Origin: Cytophagales bacterium
GTDB taxonomy: Bacteria; Bacteroidota; Bacteroidia; Cytophagales; Cyclobacteriaceae
Direction: 5' to 3'
Length of the DNA stretch: 64,000 nucleotides
NCBI GenBank assembly: GCA_025359125.1
Contig: JANYHI010000083.1
Coordinates: forward strand, 1-64,000
Part shown: positions 50,864 to 59,357 of the stretch, in pieces
Layout: every line of letters starts with the position of its first letter
Numbering within the stretch: the first letter of the stretch is position 1
Position numbers and translations under genes: made by a program
The notes under the pieces: model-generated
Seen by the model: only the letters and a program-made list of their open reading frames with translations
What the model was told of the DNA's origin: nothing
The model's database searches: none

Positions 50864-51688
50864 CTAGTCCTTTACCTTCTTATAAACCTTTTCTTCGTTG
50901 TTAACCACTAAAAATTTGTTGGCTACTTCGCACCAGATGAGAGATTCTTTTGATCCGATGGCGAGGTATCCATACTTAAACATGCTATCATGAAACTTCT
51001 TCAACACCTCATTTTGCAGACTCTGATTAAAATAGATCATCACGTTACGGCATAAAATCAGATCGAACTTGTTAAAGACTTCGCCCTTTACCAAATCGTG
51101 CTTTCTAAAGATTACGTTTTGCAATAGCTCTTTATCAAAAACTGCTTTTCCGTTTTCTTCCTGATAGTATTCTTTCAAAGATTTTTTTCCCTCGTACCGG
51201 ATATAGTTCTTTTCATTCAACTCCATGTTCTTGATCGGGTAAGATGCCAACTTTGCTTTTTCTAAAATGGTAGTATCCAGATCAGTAGCATAAAGTTGAA
51301 CGTCTTGAAGTATGCCCATCTCTTTCAATGCGATTGCCATAGAGAGAACCTCTTCTCCCGAAGAACAGCCTGCATGCCAGATCTTAAAGGTTTTGTGGTT
51401 GAGCAATATGCCGGGTATAATTTCATCTCTGATGATCCTCCAAAAGCCCGGATCGCGAAACATTTCAGTAACATTAACAGTAAGCTCATCTAAAAAGTCA
51501 TCCATAAAAGCAGGCTGCTCGTTTAGCTTTTTAAGCAATGTTTCAATAGATAAACTTTTTAGCTCAAGTATTCTTAGCATCCGTCTTTTAAAAGAGGACA
51601 TGGCATAATTGCGGAAATCGTAGCCATACTTACTTTGAACAAGTTCTGTGATCTTCTTAAGATCGGCAATATCAATGTCTTGTACCAC
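50864..51688 (-). CDS. cheR: CheR-type protein glutamate methyltransferase
   Basis: 274 residues, SAM-dependent. Residues 1-80 form the helical N-terminal domain (FKRRMLRILELKSLSIETLL), then SAM motif IWHAGCSSGEEVLSMAIALK, LYATDLDTTILEKA, and FDLILCRNVMIYF. The pentapeptide-binding beta-subdomain is present. First gene of the cheR-cheB-GAF-sia-ABC run, with a promoter at 51720-51748. Confidence 0.9.
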   Translation of the reverse strand: MVQDIDIADLKKITELVQSKYGYDFRNYAMSSFKRRMLRILELKSLSIETLLKKLNEQPAFMDDFLDELTVNVTEMFRDPGFWRIIRDEIIPGILLNHKTFKIWHAGCSSGEEVLSMAIALKEMGILQDVQLYATDLDTTILEKAKLASYPIKNMELNEKNYIRYEGKKSLKEYYQEENGKAVFDKELLQNVIFRKHDLVKGEVFNKFDLILCRNVMIYFNQSLQNEVLKKFHDSMFKYGYLAIGSKESLIWCEVANKFLVVNNEEKVYKKVKD

Positions 51689-51719
51689 TATTAACTTATT
51701 AAGGCTATATCAAAGAAAA

Positions 51720-51748
51720 CAAAAATATACTTTCATTATGCTATCAAG
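51720..51748 (-). promoter_or_regulatory. Promoter of the cheR-sia operon
   Basis: On the minus strand CTTG (51748-51745), 17 bp, TATTTTTG (51727-51720), an exact TAnnTTTG -7 box. Expected start is about 25-30 nt upstream of the cheR ATG. Between 51749 and 51878 I see nothing else. Confidence 0.55.
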
Positions 51749-51878
51749 TAACTTATTCTATCACAAATATTACATAGGTCTCATGTTACCGATAAAGTCA
51801 TTTCATTTTGCGTAAAAAACTACTTGTACTAAAATTGTATGCATATTTTCAAACAGTTCAAAATTAGGCAGTTAGTCA

Positions 51879-52346
51879 CTAAATCACATTGTCTTTTTTG
51901 AAACTGAAGGGTAGCATAGAGGCGGCACTTTTGTTATTGACCCATTCATTTGCCTCGGCCATATAAATAATTTCCATCGGCTTTCCTTGTCGTTGCTCAA
52001 ATTCAAGCATCACTTGCCGGCACGCCCCGCAAGGAGCAGCAGGGGTAAGTTCTTTGTGGTTTTTCTTGTGTGCCACCACGGCTATTTTGGTAATGGCCTT
52101 GTTTGGGAATTGAGATGCCAATGCATAGAGGGCTACCCGCTCAGCACACATACAAAGAGGATACGATGCGTTTTCCTGATTGGCTCCTGAAACAAAGGTG
52201 CCATCCTCTAACATAATGGCTGCCCCCACTTGAAATTTAGAATAAGGTGAATAAGAGTGTTCCGTTGCTTCCTTGGCTTTATGAACCAAGTATCTGGATT
52301 CCTGATCTAATTCTTCTAACGAGTGAAACACTTCAAACTCTTTCAT
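51879..52346 (-). CDS. cdd: Cytidine deaminase
   Basis: Deaminates cytidine and deoxycytidine to uridine forms (pyrimidine salvage). Zinc ligands and catalytic residue: Cys67 and Glu69 in CMCAERVA, Cys106 and Cys109 in PCGACRQV. Start of the fold at HSYSPYSKFQVGAA. 155 residues, the short tetrameric type. Single gene between the che run and the divergent saccharopine dehydrogenase. Confidence 0.95.
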   Translation of the reverse strand: MKEFEVFHSLEELDQESRYLVHKAKEATEHSYSPYSKFQVGAAIMLEDGTFVSGANQENASYPLCMCAERVALYALASQFPNKAITKIAVVAHKKNHKELTPAAPCGACRQVMLEFEQRQGKPMEIIYMAEANEWVNNKSAASMLPFSFKKDNVI

Positions 52347-52476
52347 ACAAAAAAATCTAAGTAGGGATTGTAAGGTAACAAAGCTGCTCGAAGTTTAAAA
52401 AAAGATGGCAAAATAAGTTTGGTAAAAGATGTTGTTGCTGTTAGGATTGCATTTTTCGGTTCTATGTTTTAGTTCT

Positions 52477-52484
52477 TAGATTTG
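52477..52484 (+). promoter_or_regulatory. -7 box of the saccharopine dehydrogenase gene
   Basis: TAGATTTG (52477-52484), exact TAnnTTTG, 24 bp before the ATG. No clear TTG at a normal distance upstream (nearest at 52447-52449, 27 bp), so strength is uncertain. Confidence 0.35.
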
Positions 52485-52507
52485 AGCTGGTTAAAGAAAT
52501 TTGCATC

Positions 52508-53833
52508 ATGTTAAAATCAATTCTTATCCTCGGAGCGGGGCGTTCATCATCTTCTTTAATCAGCTATTTACTTGCCGCATCCAAAATAAATAACTGGAGT
52601 ATCACGGTAGGAGATTTTTCGATAGAAGCAGCCAGAGACCGGATTGGAAGTGCTACAGGGCAAGCCATTCAGTTTGACATTACCAAGCCAGAGAGTCGCG
52701 AAGCTATTGCTAAAGCCGATGTGGTTATTTCGTTAATTCCGGCTAACCTCCATCCTTTAGTTGCCAAACTTTGCTTGCAAGAGGGAAAGCATTTGCTAAC
52801 AGCTAGCTATGTTTCTGATGAGATGAAATCATTTAGCAAGGAAGCACACGAAAAAGGATTACTCTTTTTAAATGAATGTGGATTAGATCCAGGTATCGAT
52901 CACATGAGTGCCATGCAAGTGATCGATAAAATAAAAGCACTAGGCGGAAAACTTTTTTCATTTGAATCTTTTACGGGCGGGCTGATCGCCCCTGAAACAG
53001 ATCCACAAAATCCGTGGAGGTATAAGTTTACTTGGAACCCCCGAAACGTAGTGACGGCCGGACAGGGCACAGCAAAATTTTTGCGAGACGGTAAGTATAA
53101 GTTTATTTCTTACCAACAATTATTTAAGCGAACCACTCCGGTAAGTGTTCTGGGCTATGGCGAATACGAGGGGTACGCAAACAGAGATTCACTAAAATAT
53201 TTGGAGAGCTACGGACTATCGGGAATAAAAACCATGATTCGTGGCACGTTGCGCAACAAAGGTTATTGCGATGCCTGGAATGTGTTAGTACAATTAGGTT
53301 GTTGTGACGATACGTATGTAATTGAAAATCTAGATTCATTCACACATTTAGATTTTTTATCACTTTTTATGGATTCAAATTCAACCTCTGTAGAGAAAAC
53401 TTTGTGCACTCGATTTAATTTATTGCCCGATGGTGAGGAGATGAAACGCCTGCGTTGGAGTGGTTTTTTTACTGATGAAAAAATTGGATTATCTCAGGGC
53501 ACGCCAGCGCAAATGTTAGAACATATTTTACAAAAACGATGGAAGCTTGTTGCCAGAGACAAAGATTTTATTGTGATGTGGCATCGCTTTGGATTTGAAC
53601 TCGGTGGAAGGAATCGAGTGATGGAAGCTTACCTAACCTGTACAGGCATTAATGAAAATAATACTGCAATGGCGCAGACTGTAGGATTGCCGTTAGCCAT
53701 TGCAGCCAAACTATTGATGCAAGGCAAAATAAAAAGCAGGGGAGTAGTAGTTCCTGTTTCACCCGAATTTTACAAGCCAATATTAGAAGAACTTGGAACG
53801 CTCGGAATTAAGTTAGAAGAAAAGGAGCGTTAA
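52508..53833 (+). CDS. Saccharopine dehydrogenase (L-glutamate-forming type)
   Basis: 441 residues with an N-terminal Rossmann motif LILGAGRSSSSLISYLL, VGDFSIEAARDRIG, and the family features ADVVISLIPANLHPLVAKLC and NECGLDPGIDHMSAM. Catalyses the NAD(P)-dependent cleavage of saccharopine to aminoadipate semialdehyde and glutamate in lysine breakdown. Direction of use in this organism is inferred. Its 3' end overlaps the convergent VOC gene by 4 bp. Confidence 0.88.
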   Translation: MLKSILILGAGRSSSSLISYLLAASKINNWSITVGDFSIEAARDRIGSATGQAIQFDITKPESREAIAKADVVISLIPANLHPLVAKLCLQEGKHLLTASYVSDEMKSFSKEAHEKGLLFLNECGLDPGIDHMSAMQVIDKIKALGGKLFSFESFTGGLIAPETDPQNPWRYKFTWNPRNVVTAGQGTAKFLRDGKYKFISYQQLFKRTTPVSVLGYGEYEGYANRDSLKYLESYGLSGIKTMIRGTLRNKGYCDAWNVLVQLGCCDDTYVIENLDSFTHLDFLSLFMDSNSTSVEKTLCTRFNLLPDGEEMKRLRWSGFFTDEKIGLSQGTPAQMLEHILQKRWKLVARDKDFIVMWHRFGFELGGRNRVMEAYLTCTGINENNTAMAQTVGLPLAIAAKLLMQGKIKSRGVVVPVSPEFYKPILEELGTLGIKLEEKER

Positions 53834-54234
53834 AATTTATTCTCATTTGGTTCGATTAAATCCCACAGATTTCCGTAGAGATCTGCAAAAACCGCCACAG
53901 TTCCATAGACTTCAGTTGAGGGAGGTCTTACAATAGTAACATGCTTATCAATTAGGTTTTGATAATCTTTTTTAAAATTATCTGTATTTAAAAATAAAAA
54001 TACTCGACCTCCTGTTTGATTTCCAATTCTGCTTTTTTGTTCCTCGCTAGCTGCTTTGGCAAGTAACAAATTGCAACAAGATGATCCAGGAGGCGAAATT
54101 AATACCCATCGTTTTGTGTCGCTCAGCTTAGTGTCTTCAACTAATTTGAAATTTAACTTTTCAGTATAGAATTCAATGGCAGAATCATAATCCTCTACTA
54201 CCAATGCTATGTGCGCCAATTTTTGAGTGCTCAT
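53830..54234 (-). CDS. VOC (glyoxalase/bleomycin resistance) family protein
   Basis: 134-residue vicinal-oxygen-chelate protein with paired beta-alpha-beta motifs: QKLAHIALVVEDYDSAIEFY at the start and GTVAVFADLYGNLWDLIEPN at the end. Metal ligands are His8 and a C-terminal Glu or Asp. Substrate unknown. Overlaps rnhA by 4 bp (ATGA-type), third gene of marC-rnhA-VOC. Confidence 0.8.
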   Translation of the reverse strand: MSTQKLAHIALVVEDYDSAIEFYTEKLNFKLVEDTKLSDTKRWVLISPPGSSCCNLLLAKAASEEQKSRIGNQTGGRVFLFLNTDNFKKDYQNLIDKHVTIVRPPSTEVYGTVAVFADLYGNLWDLIEPNENKF

Positions 54235-54692
54235 ACTTCCTCTTTATGCTCTTCGTACCAACTATCTGCTGCCAGATTTTTTCCTTCTGCGGCCATTACG
54301 GCCAGTTGGTCGCACCGCTCATTCTCAACATGCCCTGCATGCCCTTTTATCCAAACAAATTTAGGTTTGAATTTATGATGCAGTGGTATGTATTGTTTCC
54401 ACAAGTCAGGGTTTGCTTTCTTAGCGAAATTCTTTTTTTGCCAATTCCAGATCCATCCTTTCTCTACAGAGTCGACTACATATTTTGAGTCAGAGTAAAT
54501 CGTTACAGCTATTCCTTCTTTTTTAATTGCCTCTAACCCTTTAATAACTGCCAGTAATTCCATTCTGTTATTGGTTGTTAACCGAAATCCTTCTGAAAGT
54601 TCTTTCTCATGTACACCAAATTTCATAATCGTGCCGAAACCACCGGGCCCAGGGTTGCCTTGAGCTGCACCGTCAGTATAAATGCGAATCAT
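54231..54692 (-). CDS. rnhA: Ribonuclease HI
   Basis: Degrades the RNA strand of RNA-DNA hybrids. All four acidic residues are visible: Asp7 (YTDGAAQGNPG), Glu45 (NNRMELLAVI), Asp68 (YSDSKYVVDSV) and Asp128 (HVENERCDQLA). 153 residues. Overlaps marC by one base and the VOC gene by 4 bp, so translationally coupled. Confidence 0.95.
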   Translation of the reverse strand: MIRIYTDGAAQGNPGPGGFGTIMKFGVHEKELSEGFRLTTNNRMELLAVIKGLEAIKKEGIAVTIYSDSKYVVDSVEKGWIWNWQKKNFAKKANPDLWKQYIPLHHKFKPKFVWIKGHAGHVENERCDQLAVMAAEGKNLAADSWYEEHKEEV

Positions 54693-55258
54693 TAAATACT
54701 AAGATTGCTTTTGAAAATCTTTACTGCAATAGACAACAGAATAACACCAAAAACTCTGCGAAGTACTGCGAAGCCTGATTTACCAATTTTCCGTTCCAGC
54801 CATGAACTCGATCGAAGCACGATATAAACAACGACCAGATTTAATACGATGCCCATTAAAATATTGGCTTCATCGTAAACAGCTCTAAGCGATAAAATAG
54901 TAGTGAGCGTTCCAGCACCTGCAATCAATGGAAAAGCAATCGGTACGATAGAGCCAGTACCTTTTGCATCCGGATCATCTTTAATAAGCGTGATTCCTAA
55001 AATCATTTCCATGGCAATGATGAACATAACGATCGATCCGGCCACGGCAAATGATCCAACATCTAAACCAAAAAGATTAAGAATAGATTGACCCAGATAT
55101 AAAAATAATACCATTAACGCAGCAGCAATCAGTGTTGCTGTTTCCGCATATATTCTTCCTTCTCTTTTTCTAATAAGAATGATAAATGGGATGGAACCCA
55201 AAATATCGATTACGGAAAATAGAATCAGTGTAACCGAGAAGATGTCCTTACTATTCAT
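54692..55258 (-). CDS. marC: MarC family membrane protein
   Basis: 188-residue inner membrane protein with about six helices; family motif regions FSVIDILGSIPFIILI and PIAFPLIAGAGTLTTILSL are present. Despite the historical name no resistance role is established. First gene of marC-rnhA-VOC. A TACTTTTG box (minus strand, 55279-55272) just upstream may be its -7 element. Confidence 0.88.
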   Translation of the reverse strand: MNSKDIFSVTLILFSVIDILGSIPFIILIRKREGRIYAETATLIAAALMVLFLYLGQSILNLFGLDVGSFAVAGSIVMFIIAMEMILGITLIKDDPDAKGTGSIVPIAFPLIAGAGTLTTILSLRAVYDEANILMGIVLNLVVVYIVLRSSSWLERKIGKSGFAVLRRVFGVILLSIAVKIFKSNLSI

Positions 55259-55408
55259 AGAATATTTTTTTCAAAAGTACCGTAAATATATACATGATTT
55301 AAGTAGGTAATGATTCGATTATGTTTTTTTTAAAATCATCTTGTCAAAAACAATTTGAAACAGATAAAAATTTAATGTATCTAGTCTTAAATTATTTTTA
55401 AAACTAAT

Positions 55409-56038
55409 ATGAAACCATACGAAAAGCTTTTGATTGAAAACAAGCAATGGGCAAAAGAACGTGTTGAGTTGGACAAGGATTATTTTTTGCGCTTATCAAA
55501 ACTTCAAGCTCCAGAATTTTTATGGATTGGCTGCTCGGATAGTCGAGTGCCTGCAAACGAGATTACAAACACCGCCCCTGGCGAAATTTTTGTTCATCGT
55601 AATGTTGCCAATCTAGTGGTGCATACCGATCTTAATTTACTTACGGTGCTGCAATATGCGGTAGAGGTTTTAAAAGTACAGCACGTAATTGTCTGTGGCC
55701 ATTATGGGTGTGGAGGAATTAAAGCAGCAATGGGCAACCAGAATTTTGGTTTGATAAATAAATGGCTTCGCAATATAAAAGACACGTATTACTACAACAG
55801 AGCAGAATTGAATGCCATTACTAATCTAGACGAAAGAGCCGATAGATTAACGGAGTTGAGCGTGAAAGATCAAGTTATGAATTTGGCGCACACGTCTATT
55901 ATTCAACAGACTTGGAAGACAGAAAATAGACCCACTTTGCATGGATGGGTTTACAGTCTTGAAGATGGAATTTTGAAAGACATTGAAAAGATAGTGCCTA
56001 ACTCGCCCATGGATCCTATCTATCAATACAAGGTGTAG
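55409..56038 (+). CDS. can: Beta-class carbonic anhydrase
   Basis: Interconverts carbon dioxide and bicarbonate. Zinc ligands Cys42 (GCSDSRVPANEI, with Asp44 and Arg46), His98 and Cys101 (CGHYGCGG). 209 residues, usual for the class. It supplies bicarbonate for carboxylases and pH balance. Single gene, convergent with aroQ. Confidence 0.95.
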   Translation: MKPYEKLLIENKQWAKERVELDKDYFLRLSKLQAPEFLWIGCSDSRVPANEITNTAPGEIFVHRNVANLVVHTDLNLLTVLQYAVEVLKVQHVIVCGHYGCGGIKAAMGNQNFGLINKWLRNIKDTYYYNRAELNAITNLDERADRLTELSVKDQVMNLAHTSIIQQTWKTENRPTLHGWVYSLEDGILKDIEKIVPNSPMDPIYQYKV

Positions 56039-56052
56039 AAAGTTCTTATTCC

Positions 56053-56475
56053 TTATTTTTTGTTCATCATATAAAGTAATGCGAGCGCATATCCCTCTAA
56101 GCCAAAGCCTGTAATTAAACCTGCACATTTAGAGGTGATCAAACTTTTATGCCGGAATTCTTCGCGCGCATAAATATTTGAAATATGAACTTCTACTACA
56201 GGAGTTTTAATGGCTCCAATTGCATCGTGAATAGCAATAGAGGTATGCGTGTAAGCACCTGCATTGAGAATGATTCCATCATAACTAAACCCAACCTCCT
56301 GTAGTTTATTTATTAATTCGCCTTCTACATTAGATTGGAAATAATCAATTTGAATACTGCTAAAACTTGATTTTAAATTTTGGAAGAACGTTTCAAAATC
56401 TGTGTTTCCATAAACTTCGGGTTCGCGCTTGCCTAATAAATTTAAATTGGGGCCGTTTATAATTTGGATTTTCAT
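56053..56475 (-). CDS. aroQ: 3-dehydroquinate dehydratase, type II
   Basis: Third step of the shikimate pathway. NGPNLNLLGKREPEVYG at 8-23 with Tyr22 as catalytic residue, HTSIAIHDA at 77-85, and EVHISNIYAREEFRHKS with His97-99 region and Arg104. 140 residues, dodecameric type II form. Minus strand, convergent with can, 14 bp apart. Confidence 0.95.
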   Translation of the reverse strand: MKIQIINGPNLNLLGKREPEVYGNTDFETFFQNLKSSFSSIQIDYFQSNVEGELINKLQEVGFSYDGIILNAGAYTHTSIAIHDAIGAIKTPVVEVHISNIYAREEFRHKSLITSKCAGLITGFGLEGYALALLYMMNKK

Positions 56476-56622
56476 TATTCTGATGAGCGTAAGATTTTTA
56501 AAGCAACTAGTTCAGCTAAGTTAGTAAAACTTTCGGCTGTGATGGTTCTCTTTCGTTTATTTAAATTCTTTTGCTAATCCATATTTTAATTAAATGCATT
56601 TTTGTAATAAAATATTTTTTTG

Positions 56623-57522
56623 GTGAGCTGGCAATCCCACATAAAACAGTTTGGCGACTATTTAAAATTAGAGCGATCCTTATCGGCCAATTCGATTGAA
56701 GCCTATGTTCGGGATGTTGAAAAACTGAATCAGTTTGTTGATTTAAATTTTAAGGGTTTCAGTCCTTTGGCAATTTCAAGCAAGCACTTGCAGGGTTTTT
56801 TGCAATTCATCAATGAGCTGGGCATGAGCACGTATAGTCAGGCAAGAATCTTATCCGGTTTAAAAGCATTTTATAAATACTTGCTTTTTGAAGAATTAGT
56901 AGACAAAGATCCTACCTCCTTAATTGAAGGGCCGAAGATTGGCAGAAAACTTCCGGATACCTTGGAGTATCTTGAGATAGAAAAATTACTAAGCGCCATT
57001 GATTTATCTAAAGCGGAAGGGGCAAGAAGTCGTGCCATGATTGAGGTTCTCTATAGCTCTGGGTTGCGGGTTTCAGAGTTAGTAGAATTGAAAATTAATA
57101 ACGTCTATCATGATATCGGATTCTTACGCGTAATCGGCAAAGGGAATAAAGAGCGACTGGTGCCTATTGGTAAAGAAGCTCTTAAGTATCTTAAAATATA
57201 TATTGATGAGATTAGAGTTCATGTGCTGGTAAAAAAGGGTTTTGAGAGCCATGTTTTTTTGAATAACCGAGGAACCAGAATTTCTCGCATTACCGTGTTT
57301 ACCACCATCAAAAAATTGGCAGCTATTATTGGATTAAAAAAATCTATTAGTCCACATACTTTTCGTCATTCTTTTGCTACCCATTTAATTGAAGGTGGGG
57401 CGGATTTGAGAGCGGTGCAAGAGATGCTTGGTCATGAATCGATTACGACCACCGAGATTTATACTCATCTCGATCGCGATTATCTTCGACAAGTAATTCA
57501 AGAGTTTCATCCGCGAAGTTGA
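56623..57522 (+). CDS. xerD: Tyrosine recombinase XerD-like
   Basis: Chromosome dimer resolution recombinase, 299 residues. N-terminal SAM-like domain, then the catalytic set: Arg149 (SGLRVSELVEL), Lys173 region (GKGNKER), His245 and Arg248 (SPHTFRHSF), His271 (LGHESITTTEIY), Tyr280 nucleophile. Start is GTG 56623 (VSWQSHIKQ); TTG 56620 is one codon earlier. Bacteroidetes usually have one such protein near this position; XerC and XerD cannot be told apart from sequence alone. Confidence 0.88.
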   Translation: MSWQSHIKQFGDYLKLERSLSANSIEAYVRDVEKLNQFVDLNFKGFSPLAISSKHLQGFLQFINELGMSTYSQARILSGLKAFYKYLLFEELVDKDPTSLIEGPKIGRKLPDTLEYLEIEKLLSAIDLSKAEGARSRAMIEVLYSSGLRVSELVELKINNVYHDIGFLRVIGKGNKERLVPIGKEALKYLKIYIDEIRVHVLVKKGFESHVFLNNRGTRISRITVFTTIKKLAAIIGLKKSISPHTFRHSFATHLIEGGADLRAVQEMLGHESITTTEIYTHLDRDYLRQVIQEFHPRS

Positions 57523-57548
57523 CGAACCTCTCAATTCGCTTATCTTTG
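57519..57548 (+). promoter_or_regulatory. Strong promoter of the DUF4136 gene, nearly leaderless
   Basis: TTG (57519-57521), 19 bp, TATCTTTG (57541-57548), the consensus in both boxes and spacing. The ATG is at 57553, so transcription would start at or within a few bases of the start codon. The -33 box overlaps the xerD stop codon region. Confidence 0.65.
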
Positions 57549-57552
57549 CAGA

Positions 57553-58080
57553 ATGAAGTTGTTTTTTCTGTTTTTTATTTCAGTTAGTTCCTTTTCTGTT
57601 TTTGCTCAATCTATTGATGTGGAGTATGACAAGAACAGAGATTTTACAAAATACAAAACATTCATGTTTGGTGAAAGCCAGATCACTACCCCTGTAGATC
57701 AGAAGCAGGTGGACGATGCCAAAATGGATAAATGGATTGTAGATGCAGTTACCGAAGAGTTGAAATTGATAGGTCTTGAAAGAAAAGATTCACTCGCAGA
57801 TTTGATTATTACCTATGCCGAAGGCACGCTGGCTAGAACTGATTCAGAGAGGTTGGGACCCTTGGCGTTAACGCCAGGTTCAAATCCGGATAGGAATTTC
57901 ACTTTTCAATACAGACAATCAAGTTTGATTATTGATATGAATGATCGAAGTGGTAATTTAATTTGGCGGATCAACTCCACTACTAACATAACCTCCACAG
58001 AAATTGAAAGAATGGTAGATGCCATTGTAGAAAGAGGTTTTAAAAAATTTGGTCGCCTTTATCATAAAAAGAAAAAGTAA
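57553..58080 (+). CDS. DUF4136 family secreted protein
   Basis: 175 residues, signal peptide [19 protein letters not shown], then the DUF4136 core: [18 protein letters not shown] and [20 protein letters not shown], and [13 protein letters not shown]4136 proteins are periplasmic or lipid-linked with unknown roles. No lipobox cysteine here. 5 bp before the pyrD start, so both probably share the promoter at 57519. Confidence 0.82.
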   Translation: MKLFFLFFISVSSFSVFAQSIDVEYDKNRDFTKYKTFMFGESQITTPVDQKQVDDAKMDKWIVDAVTEELKLIGLERKDSLADLIITYAEGTLARTDSERLGPLALTPGSNPDRNFTFQYRQSSLIIDMNDRSGNLIWRINSTTNITSTEIERMVDAIVERGFKKFGRLYHKKKK

Positions 58081-58085
58081 AATCT

Positions 58086-59120
58086 GTGTACCGATATTTC
58101 ATCCGCCCGTTTTTATTTCTTTTTGATCCTGAACAAATTCATCATTTTACTTTTTCATTATTAAAAATTGCCGGAAAAATACCGGGTCTTATAAGTTTAG
58201 TCAAGAAATTCTTTGTAGTTGAAAACAATAAATTAAAAAGAGATCTATTTGGAATTCAGTTTGATAACCCGGTAGGTCTCGCAGCAGGTTTCGATAAAGA
58301 TGCCAAGTTAATTGATGAGCTGGCTTGCTTTGGCTTTGGCTTTATTGAGATCGGAACTCTGACCCCCAAGCCTCAACCAGGAAATGATAAGCCGAGATTG
58401 TTCCGCCTGCCGCAAGATCAAGGCTTGATTAATCGGATGGGTTTTAATAATGGAGGTGTTGCGATAGCTGTTGAGCAGTTGAAAAAAAGAAAATCAAAGG
58501 TGATAGTAGGAGGGAACATTGGAAAGAATAAAGTTACCCCTAATGAAAATGCTTTTGATGACTATAAAATTTGTTTCGAAGAATTGTATCCTTTTGTAGA
58601 TTATTTTGTGGTGAATGTTAGTTCGCCTAATACGCCCGGCTTGCGCGAACTACAAGAAAAGGAACCACTCAAAAAAATGTTGGCAGGTGTGAAGCAACTT
58701 AGTTTATCAAAACCCAAACCCAAACCAATTCTTTTAAAAATTGCACCCGACCTAACAGATGAGCAGCTTACTGACATTGTACAGATTTTGATTGAAACTA
58801 AAACGGATGGTGTGATTGCCACAAATACAACCATCTCACGTAATGGGCTTGCTACTGATGTAAAAGAGATTGAAAGAATTGGAAATGGTGGATTGAGTGG
58901 AAAGCCATTGACCAAACGATCAAATGAAGTTATTTCATTTTTGCGCACACGCCTAGGAAAAAATTATCCTATTATTGGCGTAGGCGGTATTATGTCTGTC
59001 AATGATGCAGTAGATAAGTTAAAATCTGGTGCCGATCTAATTCAAATTTACACCGGGTTTGTATATGAAGGGCCTGAATTTATTAAAAAAATTAACCAGG
59101 CTCTCTTAAAAACCCGTTGA
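58086..59120 (+). CDS. pyrD: Dihydroorotate dehydrogenase, class 2
   Basis: Quinone-linked pyrimidine synthesis step at the membrane. Class 2 marks: N-terminal extension [17 protein letters not shown] that contacts the membrane, [45 protein letters not shown] with catalytic Ser, and IGVGGIMS near the end with [11 protein letters not shown]. 344 residues. GTG start at 58086. Its last 15 bp overlap the convergent SprF-like remnant. Confidence 0.95.
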   Translation: MYRYFIRPFLFLFDPEQIHHFTFSLLKIAGKIPGLISLVKKFFVVENNKLKRDLFGIQFDNPVGLAAGFDKDAKLIDELACFGFGFIEIGTLTPKPQPGNDKPRLFRLPQDQGLINRMGFNNGGVAIAVEQLKKRKSKVIVGGNIGKNKVTPNENAFDDYKICFEELYPFVDYFVVNVSSPNTPGLRELQEKEPLKKMLAGVKQLSLSKPKPKPILLKIAPDLTDEQLTDIVQILIETKTDGVIATNTTISRNGLATDVKEIERIGNGGLSGKPLTKRSNEVISFLRTRLGKNYPIIGVGGIMSVNDAVDKLKSGADLIQIYTGFVYEGPEFIKKINQALLKTR

Positions 59121-59291
59121 AGAATGATTGTGATTATTAAGCACATCCATCGAAAGTGCTAAACTAATTTCATGCGTGTTGAAGTTGAGCGATGAACTTT
59201 TACCGGGTAGTTCAAACACATACCCTAATCTTGCATTCTTATAAACCCCTTGAAGCAGCACTCCATATGTGTTAAAGTTTCTAGCCTTCAT
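59106..59291 (-). pseudogene. C-terminal remnant of a PorP/SprF-type membrane protein
   Basis: 61 codons that read YGVLLQGVYKNARLGYVFEL, then NFNTHEISLALSMDVL and a final F, resembling the last two strands of PorP/SprF proteins, which are usually over 300 residues. In the same frame the resemblance continues a few codons upstream of the first ATG (QLQDQMKARNFN) and then ends at TGA near 59312. No signal peptide. I call it a truncated gene copy. Confidence 0.5.
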
Positions 59292-59357
59292 CTGATCCTG
59301 TAATTGTATGTAGCATCAAGATACTATTAATTTATGTAAAGAAGAGGCTTTGAGTTT

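Noticed and set aside
41945..51688. A SiaD-type diguanylate cyclase (GGDEF) in the sia region
   Set aside because: No GG(D/E)EF motif occurs in any protein from the run; the output gene there is an ABC transporter.
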